NCBI GenBank assembly: GCA_929200515.1
Contig: CAKNAD010000044.1
Span: 1-14,692 of the forward strand
Reading direction: 5' to 3'
From: Candidatus Gorgonimonas leptogorgiae
GTDB taxonomy: Bacteria > Pseudomonadota > Gammaproteobacteria > Pseudomonadales > Endozoicomonadaceae
DNA: 14,692 nucleotides
Position numbers and translations under genes: made by a program. The first letter of the stretch is position 1. Each line of letters starts with the position of its first letter. A model generated the notes under the pieces. It saw only the letters and a list, made by a program, of their open reading frames with translations. It ran no database searches and was not told the DNA's origin. Positions 1-6,817 of the stretch are shown one piece after another.

Positions 1-86
1 AGAGCCTATGATATAGACTTATTATTATATGTCAACAATATTTTTAATTTATTTTTAAATAGTTGTTACTACTATATAATATAGAA

Positions 87-110
87 TATATTTTCTTACT
101 TGAAACTATA
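87..110 (+). repeat. Dispersed palindrome, decayed copy
   Basis: The core TCTTACTTGAAA with AT-rich flanks matches the palindrome family seen in other gaps (arm CCTTC, loop TACTT, arm GAAGG). Both arms have lost several bases, so a stable hairpin is doubtful. Confidence 0.4.
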
Positions 111-200
111 GCTTATTAAGCTTGTTATTAAAATTTAATTTATCTGTCATATATTTGCGCATTGTTAAATTACAAAAATATCAAGCTTTATATACTAAAC

Positions 201-322
201 GCTTTTATACACACGACAGATGAAAATGCTAGATTTCAGGGCTAAGTAAAATGCTTTAGTTCAAAATAAATACTACGGGAATGCAAATACATTTCTAGAT
301 ATTTTAAACGCTGAAGTAAAGC
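201..322 (+). repeat. ~120-nt dispersed repeat, left copy (A)
   Basis: This segment aligns along nearly its whole length with 14508-14627 in the same orientation. Shared blocks include GCAGATG/ACAGATG, GAAATG/AAAATG, TTTCAGGGCTAA/TTTCAAGGCTAA, GAATGCAA, CATTTCTAG, TATTTTAA and TGAAGTAAA. By eye roughly three quarters of positions agree, with a few 1-2 base indels. It has no open frame, so it is more likely a mobile-element remnant or small structured element than a gene. Confidence 0.7.
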
Positions 323-543
323 TTGTAGTATTTAGTAATGTTGTTTCATAGGTATCGTTTATACTGTCATGAGGGTGATGTTGATTAATACGATCCATAT
401 GCACCTAAAATTTATTATATTGTTCTGCTATATATCGAAAAAGACATAATTTTTATTAATGGTAAAACTAATTATAAATAATATGATCTATAAGAAATAA
501 GATAAAAAACAATAATTTTTAAAAATACAAGAGTTAAGACTTT

Positions 544-2151
544 ATGATGTATTATCCAATAACTAATTGCAGTAAACCGCTAGAACATAAAAAAGTATCG
601 GAAACAAATAATGATCACATATATTTACCAACAGAACTTTGGGAACATATAATCAATTTTTGTAATCTTCAAGAAATATACAATTTAAGTATGTCATGTA
701 GATATAGTCATTTAGTCATAACTCCTATACTACAGAGAAAGATTTATCAAAAAAAAGTGCCTAGCAATTGTCTTTCTTACTCTATAACATCTTACAAAAG
801 TTTTATTGGTCCGATACTAGAAAGTCTTGATATTAAAACAAAAACGATAATAGATGAGTATTTACAGCAAAATAAAGACAATAAAAATATTGATAAAATA
901 TTTTGTGAGTTTGTTTTTAAACAATTACATGATACGGCTAAAAAAATTAGAACAGCTAAAGGATTAGTCACAAAGCTTTTTCTTAAAAATTTAATGCACT
1001 TTGCAGTAAACTCTAAAAGTAATCACTGCGCTATTATATATTATAATCCAGCTAATTTAATAAGTATTTGCCAAATTAATTTTCCTCTAGAGCTGAAAGA
1101 ATTAAGCTCTATCAATTGTTTAAATCATAATGAATATATAATAGCAATTCAATTTACACCAGAAAACAACTTATTAGTTACAGTACAAAAACATAAGGAA
1201 GAACATAGTATAAAATTTATTTTATTACAATTAAATTTAGAAAATGGTAATGAAACTGTAAAATTATGGGAGCATAAAATAGACCATACACCAGATGATG
1301 ATTTAAGTTTATTTTATAGCAAAACTATAATGTTTCCACATAGCAATGATAAACAGTTGTTTTTAATCGTAGATGAAAAAATATATTTATTTAAAATAGA
1401 AAATTCTAGCTATAGCATACAAAGGTTTATCATTCCTTATAGTGAATCGCACTTGCATGAAGTAACTTCTGATCTTATTTTTAGTAGTAATGGTTCAGAG
1501 TTAGCAGTTATAGAGGGTAATAACTCTAGTAACATGCTGCATCTATTTGCACGAAATAGTAATAAAGAAATTTTTACAGAAAAGTCGTTTCCAAAACATC
1601 AATATTTATTGAGCTGTAGTACTCCCTATAATAGTTATACACGTGATTTAAAATTCAATACATCAGGCAATGTTTGCGTATATATTAATAATTATTATGA
1701 GTTGGTTATGCTGAATAAAATGTTTGGAGAATGGCACTGTGCTATGGTATTGTCAGATGCTTCTTATTTATATTTAGGCTTAACCTTTGATGAACAAAAC
1801 CTTATTGTTTCAAAACACTATAAAGATAGTACAAATAATACTATTGATAAAACTTTAGAGGTTATTTCAATTGGAGATAAAATGTTAAAATCTGCATCAG
1901 CACCTTGTTATATACGCAGAAATAACAAAATAACATCACTAAGGCACAAAAACTTTTATCCCTTAGCGCAGCAGACACGTAGTAAAACTTTTATCATTCA
2001 CCCTTCTGGTCTGGCAGTTTTTGTATATTATTACCTAAATGAATTTAAATACACAGTAGACGTTATTATTCCTAGACAACTTGCAGCAGAAGAAAAAAAA
2101 TATTTGCCGCTAAAAAAAGTAGCGTATTATATTAAAACAGCTTTGACGTAA
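544..2151 (+). CDS. F-box protein with propeller-like C-terminal region; putative host-directed effector
   Basis: A 535-residue protein with no signal peptide or membrane segment. Residues 28-68 read as an F-box: LPTELWEHIINF, then a leucine-rich helix (LQEIYNLSMSCRYSH) and a basic end. F-boxes bind Skp1 and place substrates on SCF ubiquitin ligases in eukaryotes. From about residue 198 there are recurring blocks of the form hydrophobic-F-x-polar-G/N-x-hydrophobic-strand: AIQFTPENNLLVTVQ (201), TIMFPHSNDKQLFLIV (261), DLIFSSNGSELAVIEG (310), DLKFNTSGNVCVYI (368), LGLTFDEQNLIVS (411) and FIIHPSGLAVFVYY (483). These resemble degenerate WD40/propeller blades, giving an FBXW-like layout. Bacteria lack SCF, so a job inside a eukaryotic host is inferred; the substrate is unknown. 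ATG 544 is followed directly by ATG 547; the ribosome site is weak (AAGAG-like, poorly spaced). Fold and host role are inference; the F-box itself I consider likely. Confidence 0.8.
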   Translation: MMYYPITNCSKPLEHKKVSETNNDHIYLPTELWEHIINFCNLQEIYNLSMSCRYSHLVITPILQRKIYQKKVPSNCLSYSITSYKSFIGPILESLDIKTKTIIDEYLQQNKDNKNIDKIFCEFVFKQLHDTAKKIRTAKGLVTKLFLKNLMHFAVNSKSNHCAIIYYNPANLISICQINFPLELKELSSINCLNHNEYIIAIQFTPENNLLVTVQKHKEEHSIKFILLQLNLENGNETVKLWEHKIDHTPDDDLSLFYSKTIMFPHSNDKQLFLIVDEKIYLFKIENSSYSIQRFIIPYSESHLHEVTSDLIFSSNGSELAVIEGNNSSNMLHLFARNSNKEIFTEKSFPKHQYLLSCSTPYNSYTRDLKFNTSGNVCVYINNYYELVMLNKMFGEWHCAMVLSDASYLYLGLTFDEQNLIVSKHYKDSTNNTIDKTLEVISIGDKMLKSASAPCYIRRNNKITSLRHKNFYPLAQQTRSKTFIIHPSGLAVFVYYYLNEFKYTVDVIIPRQLAAEEKKYLPLKKVAYYIKTALT

Positions 2152-2280
2152 AACAAATAAATTAAATTATCTTTTTAACTACGCCTTTATTTTTTAAATG
2201 TTCAGAAAGTATTGCATTTGTAATATTATAAATAGTACATTAAAAGATCATATTGCCAACAAGAAAAAAGAGTATTAATT

Positions 2281-3297
2281 ATGCAAATTTCAGTTATTTC
2301 TCTATATTTAATCTGGTCTTTAATTTCTTCATCTATGAATCAAATAGTAAATACTACACCAGTACATCAAAGTCAAAAGTGTTTTTTTAATATTAAATAC
2401 TCTACAATAAATAACACCATGCCCGATGAATTTTTTACAAACAACAATACAGTTTCATGTAATAGACAGGAAAAGAAATCATGTGGGATTAAAATCGAAA
2501 AACCAATTAATATGCGATATATGGAATTAAAATTAGGATGTTTTGATAATAAAGATTGCAGTACAAAAAAAATATTATCAACAGATAACATAACATTCAC
2601 TGATGCGTATAAAGCCTTTGAATGCTGTAACGGTGATTTATGCAATAATCAAAAAGTAAACTTACCTATAACTGCGTTAGTTGCAGGTAATTCAAAGGAA
2701 TATGAAGTTGATAAAACATGCCCAGGGTTTACTGATGATCACCAACAAATATATTTAAGTAGTGAAAGCGATAACATAGTAAAAATAAAGCCAAACGATA
2801 ATCTTCTTATACATTATAAAAATATTGCAAAAAGCTATATAAAAAGACATGCCAGATCACTTACATGGTATGCAGTCTTTCAAGATAAAGATCCACAAAA
2901 AGAAGTAAAAATAGCTTCATTTAGTAAAGATAAACAAGGAAAGATGATTGAAACTTATGCTAATAGTAGTCTTATTAACAAAGAAAAAATTTTTCATATT
3001 ACGCATGACTCTATGTATTTGTGCAATTTTACCTTGAAAAATCTAAACATTATTCTTAATAAAATAGTAACTGATGATGGACATACTATATTGTTTGGTG
3101 TAGTTTTAACTGATAGAAATGTAGCTCCTCGTGCAAAAGGTATTATAGAAACAATAAAAAGTCGGCATATAATTAAATCGAATCAAACACCAACAAAAAA
3201 AATACTTATGAATAATCATAATAATAGAGCAACAATAGGTGTATTAAGCAATATTATAATGTTAATACCACTTATAGCTGTTACTGATTTTAATTAA
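2281..3297 (+). CDS. Secreted protein with N-terminal three-finger (Ly6/uPAR/snake-toxin-like) cysteine domain
   Basis: 338 residues, family otherwise unrecognised. Residues 3-17 are hydrophobic and signal-peptide-like, though the leader lacks the usual lysine or arginine. Residues 34-121 hold eight cysteines (34, 60, 68, 87, 93, 115, 116, 121) and end in ECCNGDLCNN. This order, C-xn-C-x7-C-x18-C-x5-C-x21-CC-x4-CN, is the framework of three-finger proteins; short snake neurotoxins end in CC-x4-CNN, and CC-x2-D-x-CN is the Ly6/TGF-beta-receptor hallmark. Loops are longer than in toxins. Residues about 145-285, with only C147 and C248, look beta-rich and unknown. A basic linker precedes a hydrophobic C-terminus (about 319-333) with almost no tail, as in membrane- or GPI-anchored eukaryotic proteins. 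It lies 129 bases after the F-box gene on the same strand, with no repeat between. A weak AAAAAAGAG precedes the ATG. A host-interacting role is inferred; chance convergence is the main alternative. Confidence 0.75.
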   Translation: MQISVISLYLIWSLISSSMNQIVNTTPVHQSQKCFFNIKYSTINNTMPDEFFTNNNTVSCNRQEKKSCGIKIEKPINMRYMELKLGCFDNKDCSTKKILSTDNITFTDAYKAFECCNGDLCNNQKVNLPITALVAGNSKEYEVDKTCPGFTDDHQQIYLSSESDNIVKIKPNDNLLIHYKNIAKSYIKRHARSLTWYAVFQDKDPQKEVKIASFSKDKQGKMIETYANSSLINKEKIFHITHDSMYLCNFTLKNLNIILNKIVTDDGHTILFGVVLTDRNVAPRAKGIIETIKSRHIIKSNQTPTKKILMNNHNNRATIGVLSNIIMLIPLIAVTDFN

Positions 3298-3311
3298 TGA
3301 TCCGACATCCT

Positions 3312-3335
3312 CCCCGCCCTCAAGGGCGAGGCTTT
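3312..3335. repeat. GC-rich hairpin, IS200/IS605-end-like; possible terminator
   Basis: The strongest GC island in the window begins 14 bases after the stop codon of the three-finger gene. CGCCC (3315-3319) pairs with GGGCG (3324-3328) around loop TCAA, extended by CC (3312-3313) with GG (3330-3331) across one A-C mismatch. The preceding GACATCCTC and following AGGCTTT recall hairpins found at IS200/IS605-family ends. No tnpA or tnpB remains are visible. It could end transcription from either side, although no long T-run follows. Confidence 0.55.
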
Positions 3336-3363
3336 ATGGCACTGTTTGGTAATAAAATATTTG

Positions 3364-3383
3364 CTTTGAAGTAGCACTTGTAT
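3364..3383 (-). repeat. Dispersed palindrome, partial decayed copy
   Basis: TGAAGTAGCACTTGTAT matches the TCAAGTAGAAGGTGTAT half of the palindrome family at 13 of 17 positions. It abuts the stop codon of the convergently oriented methyltransferase gene. The left arm is not well kept. Confidence 0.35.
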
Positions 3384-4160
3384 TTACTTTTTAAATGTTT
3401 GACCTAGGCTAGGGTTAGTAACGCTATTAGGGTATAAATCATGCTGTAAATTTCTTAGATCGCTACTTCTTATTAGAGGACAATAATTCTTTTTTGATGC
3501 TAAAACAGTATAACAAAAGCCAGCAGATACCTTTTTAGCTGTCAGCAAACTTTCAAGTTTACTTCCTAAATAAGTATTGTAAAACATGTCATGACAGAAA
3601 AAACCACTATATTTTATTGATTCAACTTCAATGTCGTATTTTGCTAGTAATTGACATAATGTAGATACTCTAATAAAACTAACGTCGGTGAAGGCTTCCC
3701 GTAAACTACTACTAACTAGTTTTACTAAATTTATACAACTTATGGGGTTAAATCCAGATAGCAATAACTTGCCTGAAGTAGTTAAAGCGTTAGATGTTTC
3801 TTTTATTATATCTTCAGGGTTTTGGTATATTTCTAATATATGGGGCATTACAATAAGATCAATAACATTTGGAATTACAGGTAAACTTTCGGAGTTTACT
3901 ATGGCTGCGGCTTTATAATTGTTACAGTTTTCTTTAATGATTAATTTATAGTTTTTATCAAAGTTACTAAGATTACCTAAATTATATGATTCATTAAATA
4001 AGACTTGAAGAACTATTTTTCCCGCTAACTGGCTAGAAAAGTTATTTAAAAGATTGCACTCTTGCAAGAATGTTTTGTGACCTAATAAATTTTTATTTTG
4101 CCAATTAGCTATCTGATTTAGCTTTAATTGTTGTTTTGCAGAACCATCTAATATCTTCAT
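3384..4160 (-). CDS. Class I SAM-dependent methyltransferase, YafS-like
   Basis: 258 residues. The central part matches the Methyltransf_11 fold as found in the gammaproteobacterial YafS family: LPVIPNVIDLIVMPHILE (93-110, strand 4 region), a helix NPEDIIKETSNAL, then SGKLLLSGFNPIS (129-141), where the GFNP-S ending is typical of YafS-like proteins. Motif I, which normally binds SAM through glycines, is degenerate (GKIVLQVLFNESYNLG, 47-62), so activity is uncertain. The substrate is not known for this family. YafS genes commonly sit near rnhA/dnaQ or gloB; here none is adjacent. The start is well supported: TAGGAG at 4168-4173 (minus strand) lies 7 bases before the ATG. It is convergent with the three-finger gene and divergent from comM. 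Confidence 0.75.
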   Translation of the reverse strand: MKILDGSAKQQLKLNQIANWQNKNLLGHKTFLQECNLLNNFSSQLAGKIVLQVLFNESYNLGNLSNFDKNYKLIIKENCNNYKAAAIVNSESLPVIPNVIDLIVMPHILEIYQNPEDIIKETSNALTTSGKLLLSGFNPISCINLVKLVSSSLREAFTDVSFIRVSTLCQLLAKYDIEVESIKYSGFFCHDMFYNTYLGSKLESLLTAKKVSAGFCYTVLASKKNYCPLIRSSDLRNLQHDLYPNSVTNPSLGQTFKK

Positions 4161-4167
4161 TCTACAA

Positions 4168-4173
4168 CTCCTA
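4168..4173 (-). promoter_or_regulatory. Ribosome binding site of the methyltransferase gene
   Basis: Read on the minus strand this is TAGGAG with a 7-base spacer to ATG. It is among the better Shine-Dalgarno sequences in this AT-rich window and fixes the start codon. Confidence 0.75.
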
Positions 4174-4261
4174 TATTTTTTAGGTTAATACCATATCTCT
4201 TAATATTACTATTTTATACAAGATAATTGAACTTTAATTCTTTTTTTATCTCTTAATGTAT

Positions 4262-4288
4262 ATACACCTTCTATTTACGGAGCTGTAT
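4262..4288 (+). repeat. Dispersed palindrome in the methyltransferase-comM gap
   Basis: Left arm ATACACCTTC and right arm GGAGCTGTAT pair with one internal mismatch around a TATTTAC loop. It lies in the divergent gap, 30 bases before the comM start, so it would be in the 5' leader of comM if transcription starts upstream of it. Confidence 0.6.
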
Positions 4289-4318
4289 TAAAGGATTTTT
4301 ACATTTAACAATTATAAT

Positions 4319-5857
4319 ATGAGTTTAAAATTAATGACATCTAAGCTTGCTTCTATATATACTCGTGCAGTTTCTGGACTAACATCGCCTTTAGTTTCTG
4401 TTGAGGTGCATGTATCCTCTGGTCTCCCCGGGTTTAATATTGTTGGGCTACCAGAAGCAGTAGTAAAAGAAAGTAAATATAGAGTACGCAGTGCTATAGT
4501 CAATAGTGGGTTTAGTTTTCCTATAGGTAAAATAACGGTAAATTTAGCACCAGCAGATTTACCTAAGGAAGGCAGTCGTTTTGACTTACCTATTGCTTTA
4601 GGTATTTTAGCAGCATCAAAACAAATAAATACAAAGCATTTAGAAGGCAAAGAATTTGTCGGAGAGTTGGCTTTATCTGGCAATTTACGTCCTGTTAAAG
4701 CAATACTTCCAGCAGCTATTGCAGTTGCTGATGCTCAAACCGAACTTTATATTCATAAAGAAAATGCTAATGTAGCATCTTTAGTCAAGAATGCAAAAAT
4801 AATAGGTTGCGATAGTCTAGCAGATGTATGCGCAATTATTTCAGGAAAGTATCCAGCTAATTACATCAGTGTTCAAGATCAGGTTGAAGAATTAAAGTAT
4901 CCCGATTTAGCTGATGTAATCGGGCAATCCCAAGCTAAAAGAGCATTAATGCTAGCAGCTGCGGGAGAGCACCATCTATTATTTTTTGGACCACCAGGAA
5001 CCGGGAAAAGCATGCTTGCAAGTAGACTTCCTGGGATACTTCCAGCTCTGTCAGATAAACAAGCATTAGAAGTAGCTAGTATTTACTCACTCGGATCCCC
5101 TTCTAATGTTTTACCATGGAAGCAACGCCCACTTAGAACCCCGCATCACTCTTGTTCCCCCATAGCACTTATAGGTGGTGGAACTTATCCTAAACCTGGA
5201 GAGGTAACTTTAGCACACAATGGCATAATGTATTTAGATGAAATGCCCGAGTTTCAAAGACACGCTTTAGATATGCTACGTGAGCCTTTAGAAAATTCAG
5301 AGGTGGTTATTACTAGAACCGCTTCAACGGAAACATTCCCGGCAAGTTTTCAACTAGTAGGGGCAATGAACCCTTGTCCTTGTGGTTACTTAGGCGATCC
5401 TAATAAAAATTGTTGTTGTACAGCTGATCAGTTATCTAGGTATCGGAATAAAATATCAGGCCCGTTATTAGATCGCATAGATTTACAAATTGAAGTTCCT
5501 GCAATACCTACACATAAAATATTACAACCATTAAAAACAGATAGCAATAACATCGAAACTTCAGCTCAAGTTAGAGAAAAAGTTACTATAGCTAGAGAAA
5601 TCCAACAACAAAGGCAAAATAAATTAAATTCTAAGCTATCAAACAAAGAAGTAATAGAATACTGCAAAACAGATAACAACACGCTAGATTTTTTAGCAAA
5701 AGCTGCTGATAATTTAGGGATTTCTGCACGTGGAACCCACCGCATACTAAAAGTAGCACGAACTATAGCAGATTTAGAAAATAAAGATAAAGTCATACGT
5801 AAGCATATCGCAGAGGCCATACAATACAGGCGCTTAGAAAGGTTTTTAAATAGGTAA
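4319..5857 (+). CDS. comM: ComM/YifB family AAA+ helicase (Mg-chelatase-like)
   Basis: 512 residues, close to the family's usual ~500. ComM is a hexameric AAA+ branch-migration helicase that helps integrate single-stranded DNA during natural transformation. The N-terminal ChlI-like domain (about 17-145) carries VEVHVSSGLPGFNIVGLPE and KITVNLAPADLPKEG, near-diagnostic for the family. The AAA+ domain (about 195-395) has Walker A GPPGTGKS (224-231), Walker B IMYLDEMPEF (303-312) and the cysteine cluster NPCPCGY...CCC (351-367), with RIDLQIEV at 386-393. The C-terminal domain (about 410-510) has SARGTHRILKVARTIADLE. ATG 4319 gives MSLK, like the MSL start of E. coli YifB; ATG 4334 is an alternative. 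Neither has a clear Shine-Dalgarno. No other competence genes are visible, so transformation in this organism is not shown. Confidence 0.95.
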   Translation: MSLKLMTSKLASIYTRAVSGLTSPLVSVEVHVSSGLPGFNIVGLPEAVVKESKYRVRSAIVNSGFSFPIGKITVNLAPADLPKEGSRFDLPIALGILAASKQINTKHLEGKEFVGELALSGNLRPVKAILPAAIAVADAQTELYIHKENANVASLVKNAKIIGCDSLADVCAIISGKYPANYISVQDQVEELKYPDLADVIGQSQAKRALMLAAAGEHHLLFFGPPGTGKSMLASRLPGILPALSDKQALEVASIYSLGSPSNVLPWKQRPLRTPHHSCSPIALIGGGTYPKPGEVTLAHNGIMYLDEMPEFQRHALDMLREPLENSEVVITRTASTETFPASFQLVGAMNPCPCGYLGDPNKNCCCTADQLSRYRNKISGPLLDRIDLQIEVPAIPTHKILQPLKTDSNNIETSAQVREKVTIAREIQQQRQNKLNSKLSNKEVIEYCKTDNNTLDFLAKAADNLGISARGTHRILKVARTIADLENKDKVIRKHIAEAIQYRRLERFLNR

Positions 5858-6028
5858 TCTATTTTTATATTTTAAGCTACAAAACCTATAAAAATCATTA
5901 TACTTATTTTTGCAAATTTTTTTAAAGCATTAAAAGATAAACTGCTATTAAACAGTGAATATAATACTAATGCCATTAAACTACTAATAAAATACTATAT
6001 AACGTCCATAGTTTAATAGGCAAATAAG

Positions 6029-6051
6029 ACGCTTTATTTAATTAAAAGCGT
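6029..6051 (-). terminator. Hairpin downstream of the HU gene
   Basis: On the minus strand ACGCTTT pairs with AAAGCGT (7 bp) across a 9-nt AT-only loop, 13 bases after the HU stop, followed by a modest U-rich CTTATTT. It may also stop readthrough from convergent comM. Confidence 0.5.
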
Positions 6052-6063
6052 TTAGAATAAGGT

Positions 6064-6336
6064 TTAATTTAAAGCGTCTTTTAAAGCTTTTCCAGCTTTA
6101 AATCTAGGCACTCGAGAAGCTTTTATCTGCATTGTTTCACCAGTTTGTGGATTTCTGCCTTCTCTTGCTTTTCTATCGCTAGCATTAAACACTCCAAATC
6201 CTGTTAGTGCTACAGAATTACCTTGTTGTAATGACTTAGTAATAGCTTCGATAAATCCATTTAACGCTTGAGAAGCTTTAGTTTTAGGCATTTCCGCTGA
6301 TTTAGCTATATAGTCAACTAATTCTGCTTTATTCAT
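6064..6336 (-). CDS. hupB: DNA-binding protein HU (HU-beta-like)
   Basis: 90 residues, the standard HU length. HU dimers bend and compact DNA and assist replication, repair and recombination. The N-terminus MNKAELVDYIAKSAEMPKTKA forms the helical dimer body. The signature GFGVFNASDRKAREGRNPQTGE (46-67) covers the start of the beta-arm, with the intercalating proline at 63 in GRNP. The end FKAGKALKDALN is typical. AAGGGGA in the leader, 6-8 bases from ATG, supports the start. HU-beta usually precedes ppiD on the same strand in gammaproteobacteria; here the two are divergent across 481 bases, implying a local rearrangement. HU versus IHF is resolved by length and sequence in favour of HU. Confidence 0.96.
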   Translation of the reverse strand: MNKAELVDYIAKSAEMPKTKASQALNGFIEAITKSLQQGNSVALTGFGVFNASDRKAREGRNPQTGETMQIKASRVPRFKAGKALKDALN

Positions 6337-6341
6337 GTTTT

Positions 6342-6349
6342 CCCCTTAA
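6342..6349 (-). promoter_or_regulatory. Ribosome binding site of the HU gene
   Basis: Minus-strand TTAAGGGG lies just before the HU ATG with a short AAAAC spacer. It is a strong Shine-Dalgarno, fitting a highly expressed protein. Confidence 0.7.
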
Positions 6350-6661
6350 AAGGAATAATTTACATTAAATCCAGATAGATAATACAATTTTCTATCCATA
6401 ATTTAGCTATAAAATACTTCTTTAGCTAATTCTACTTTTATACATTATTTGACTTTAGTGCGTTTTACAAGCTTAAAATCAATAAATTTACATCTTAAAC
6501 TCTAAAGATTAACCTTATTTTACTAAAAAGTCTATCTAACATCTGTATTTTAATCTTATGTATATAGACAAAAACTATAAATTTTGTCTTTATCTACTCT
6601 AACATTTATATCAAGATAGATTTTATTTTTATTTTTTTTAAGATATAATAAGTTATCTTTT

Positions 6662-6686
6662 ATACAGCTTCTACTTGAATATGTAT
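6662..6686 (+). repeat. Dispersed palindrome in the HU-ppiD gap
   Basis: Arms ATACAGCTTC and GAATATGTAT pair at 8 of 10 positions around loop TACTT, the family's canonical loop. It lies 131 bases before the ppiD start. Confidence 0.65.
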
Positions 6687-6817
6687 AAAGCGTAAGCTGC
6701 AAACGCATGATGAAAATATTATTTCAGAATAAATCTTTATAAGATTAAAACAAATAATTTGTATCAAACTTTGCCTGCAGGATACTCAATTTATTCAAAA
6801 AGGTATTGGGGTTATTA

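Larger units (their letters stand above)
1..543. other. Gene-free AT-rich leader region with repeats
   Basis: I see no convincing coding region here. The stretch contains a decayed copy of the dispersed palindrome (about 87-110), then the left copy of a ~120-nt dispersed repeat (201-322). From 323 to 543 I see only AT-rich sequence leading to the F-box gene. No tRNA, rRNA or CRISPR pattern is visible. Confidence 0.6.
6337..6817. other. Long AT-rich divergent gap between HU and ppiD genes
   Basis: No gene is supported in these 481 bases. They must hold the promoters of both divergent genes, but AT-richness makes specific -10/-35 calls unreliable. A dispersed palindrome (6662-6686) is present, followed by a stretch (6709-6735, GATGAAAATATTATTTCAG) that weakly resembles the start of the 120-nt repeat. 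Confidence 0.55.

Noticed and set aside
2373..2645. Minus-strand open frame opposite the three-finger domain
   Set aside because: It mirrors the cysteine domain, shows no family features and has no ribosome site; the plus-strand cysteine framework is far more informative.
4312..4683. Minus-strand open frame opposite the comM start
   Set aside because: It lies wholly over strongly conserved ComM sequence and has no recognisable content.
6806..6817. TTG start extending ppiD by four residues
   Set aside because: ATG 6818 has GGGG at a good distance, and the TTG extension would include that ribosome site inside the gene.
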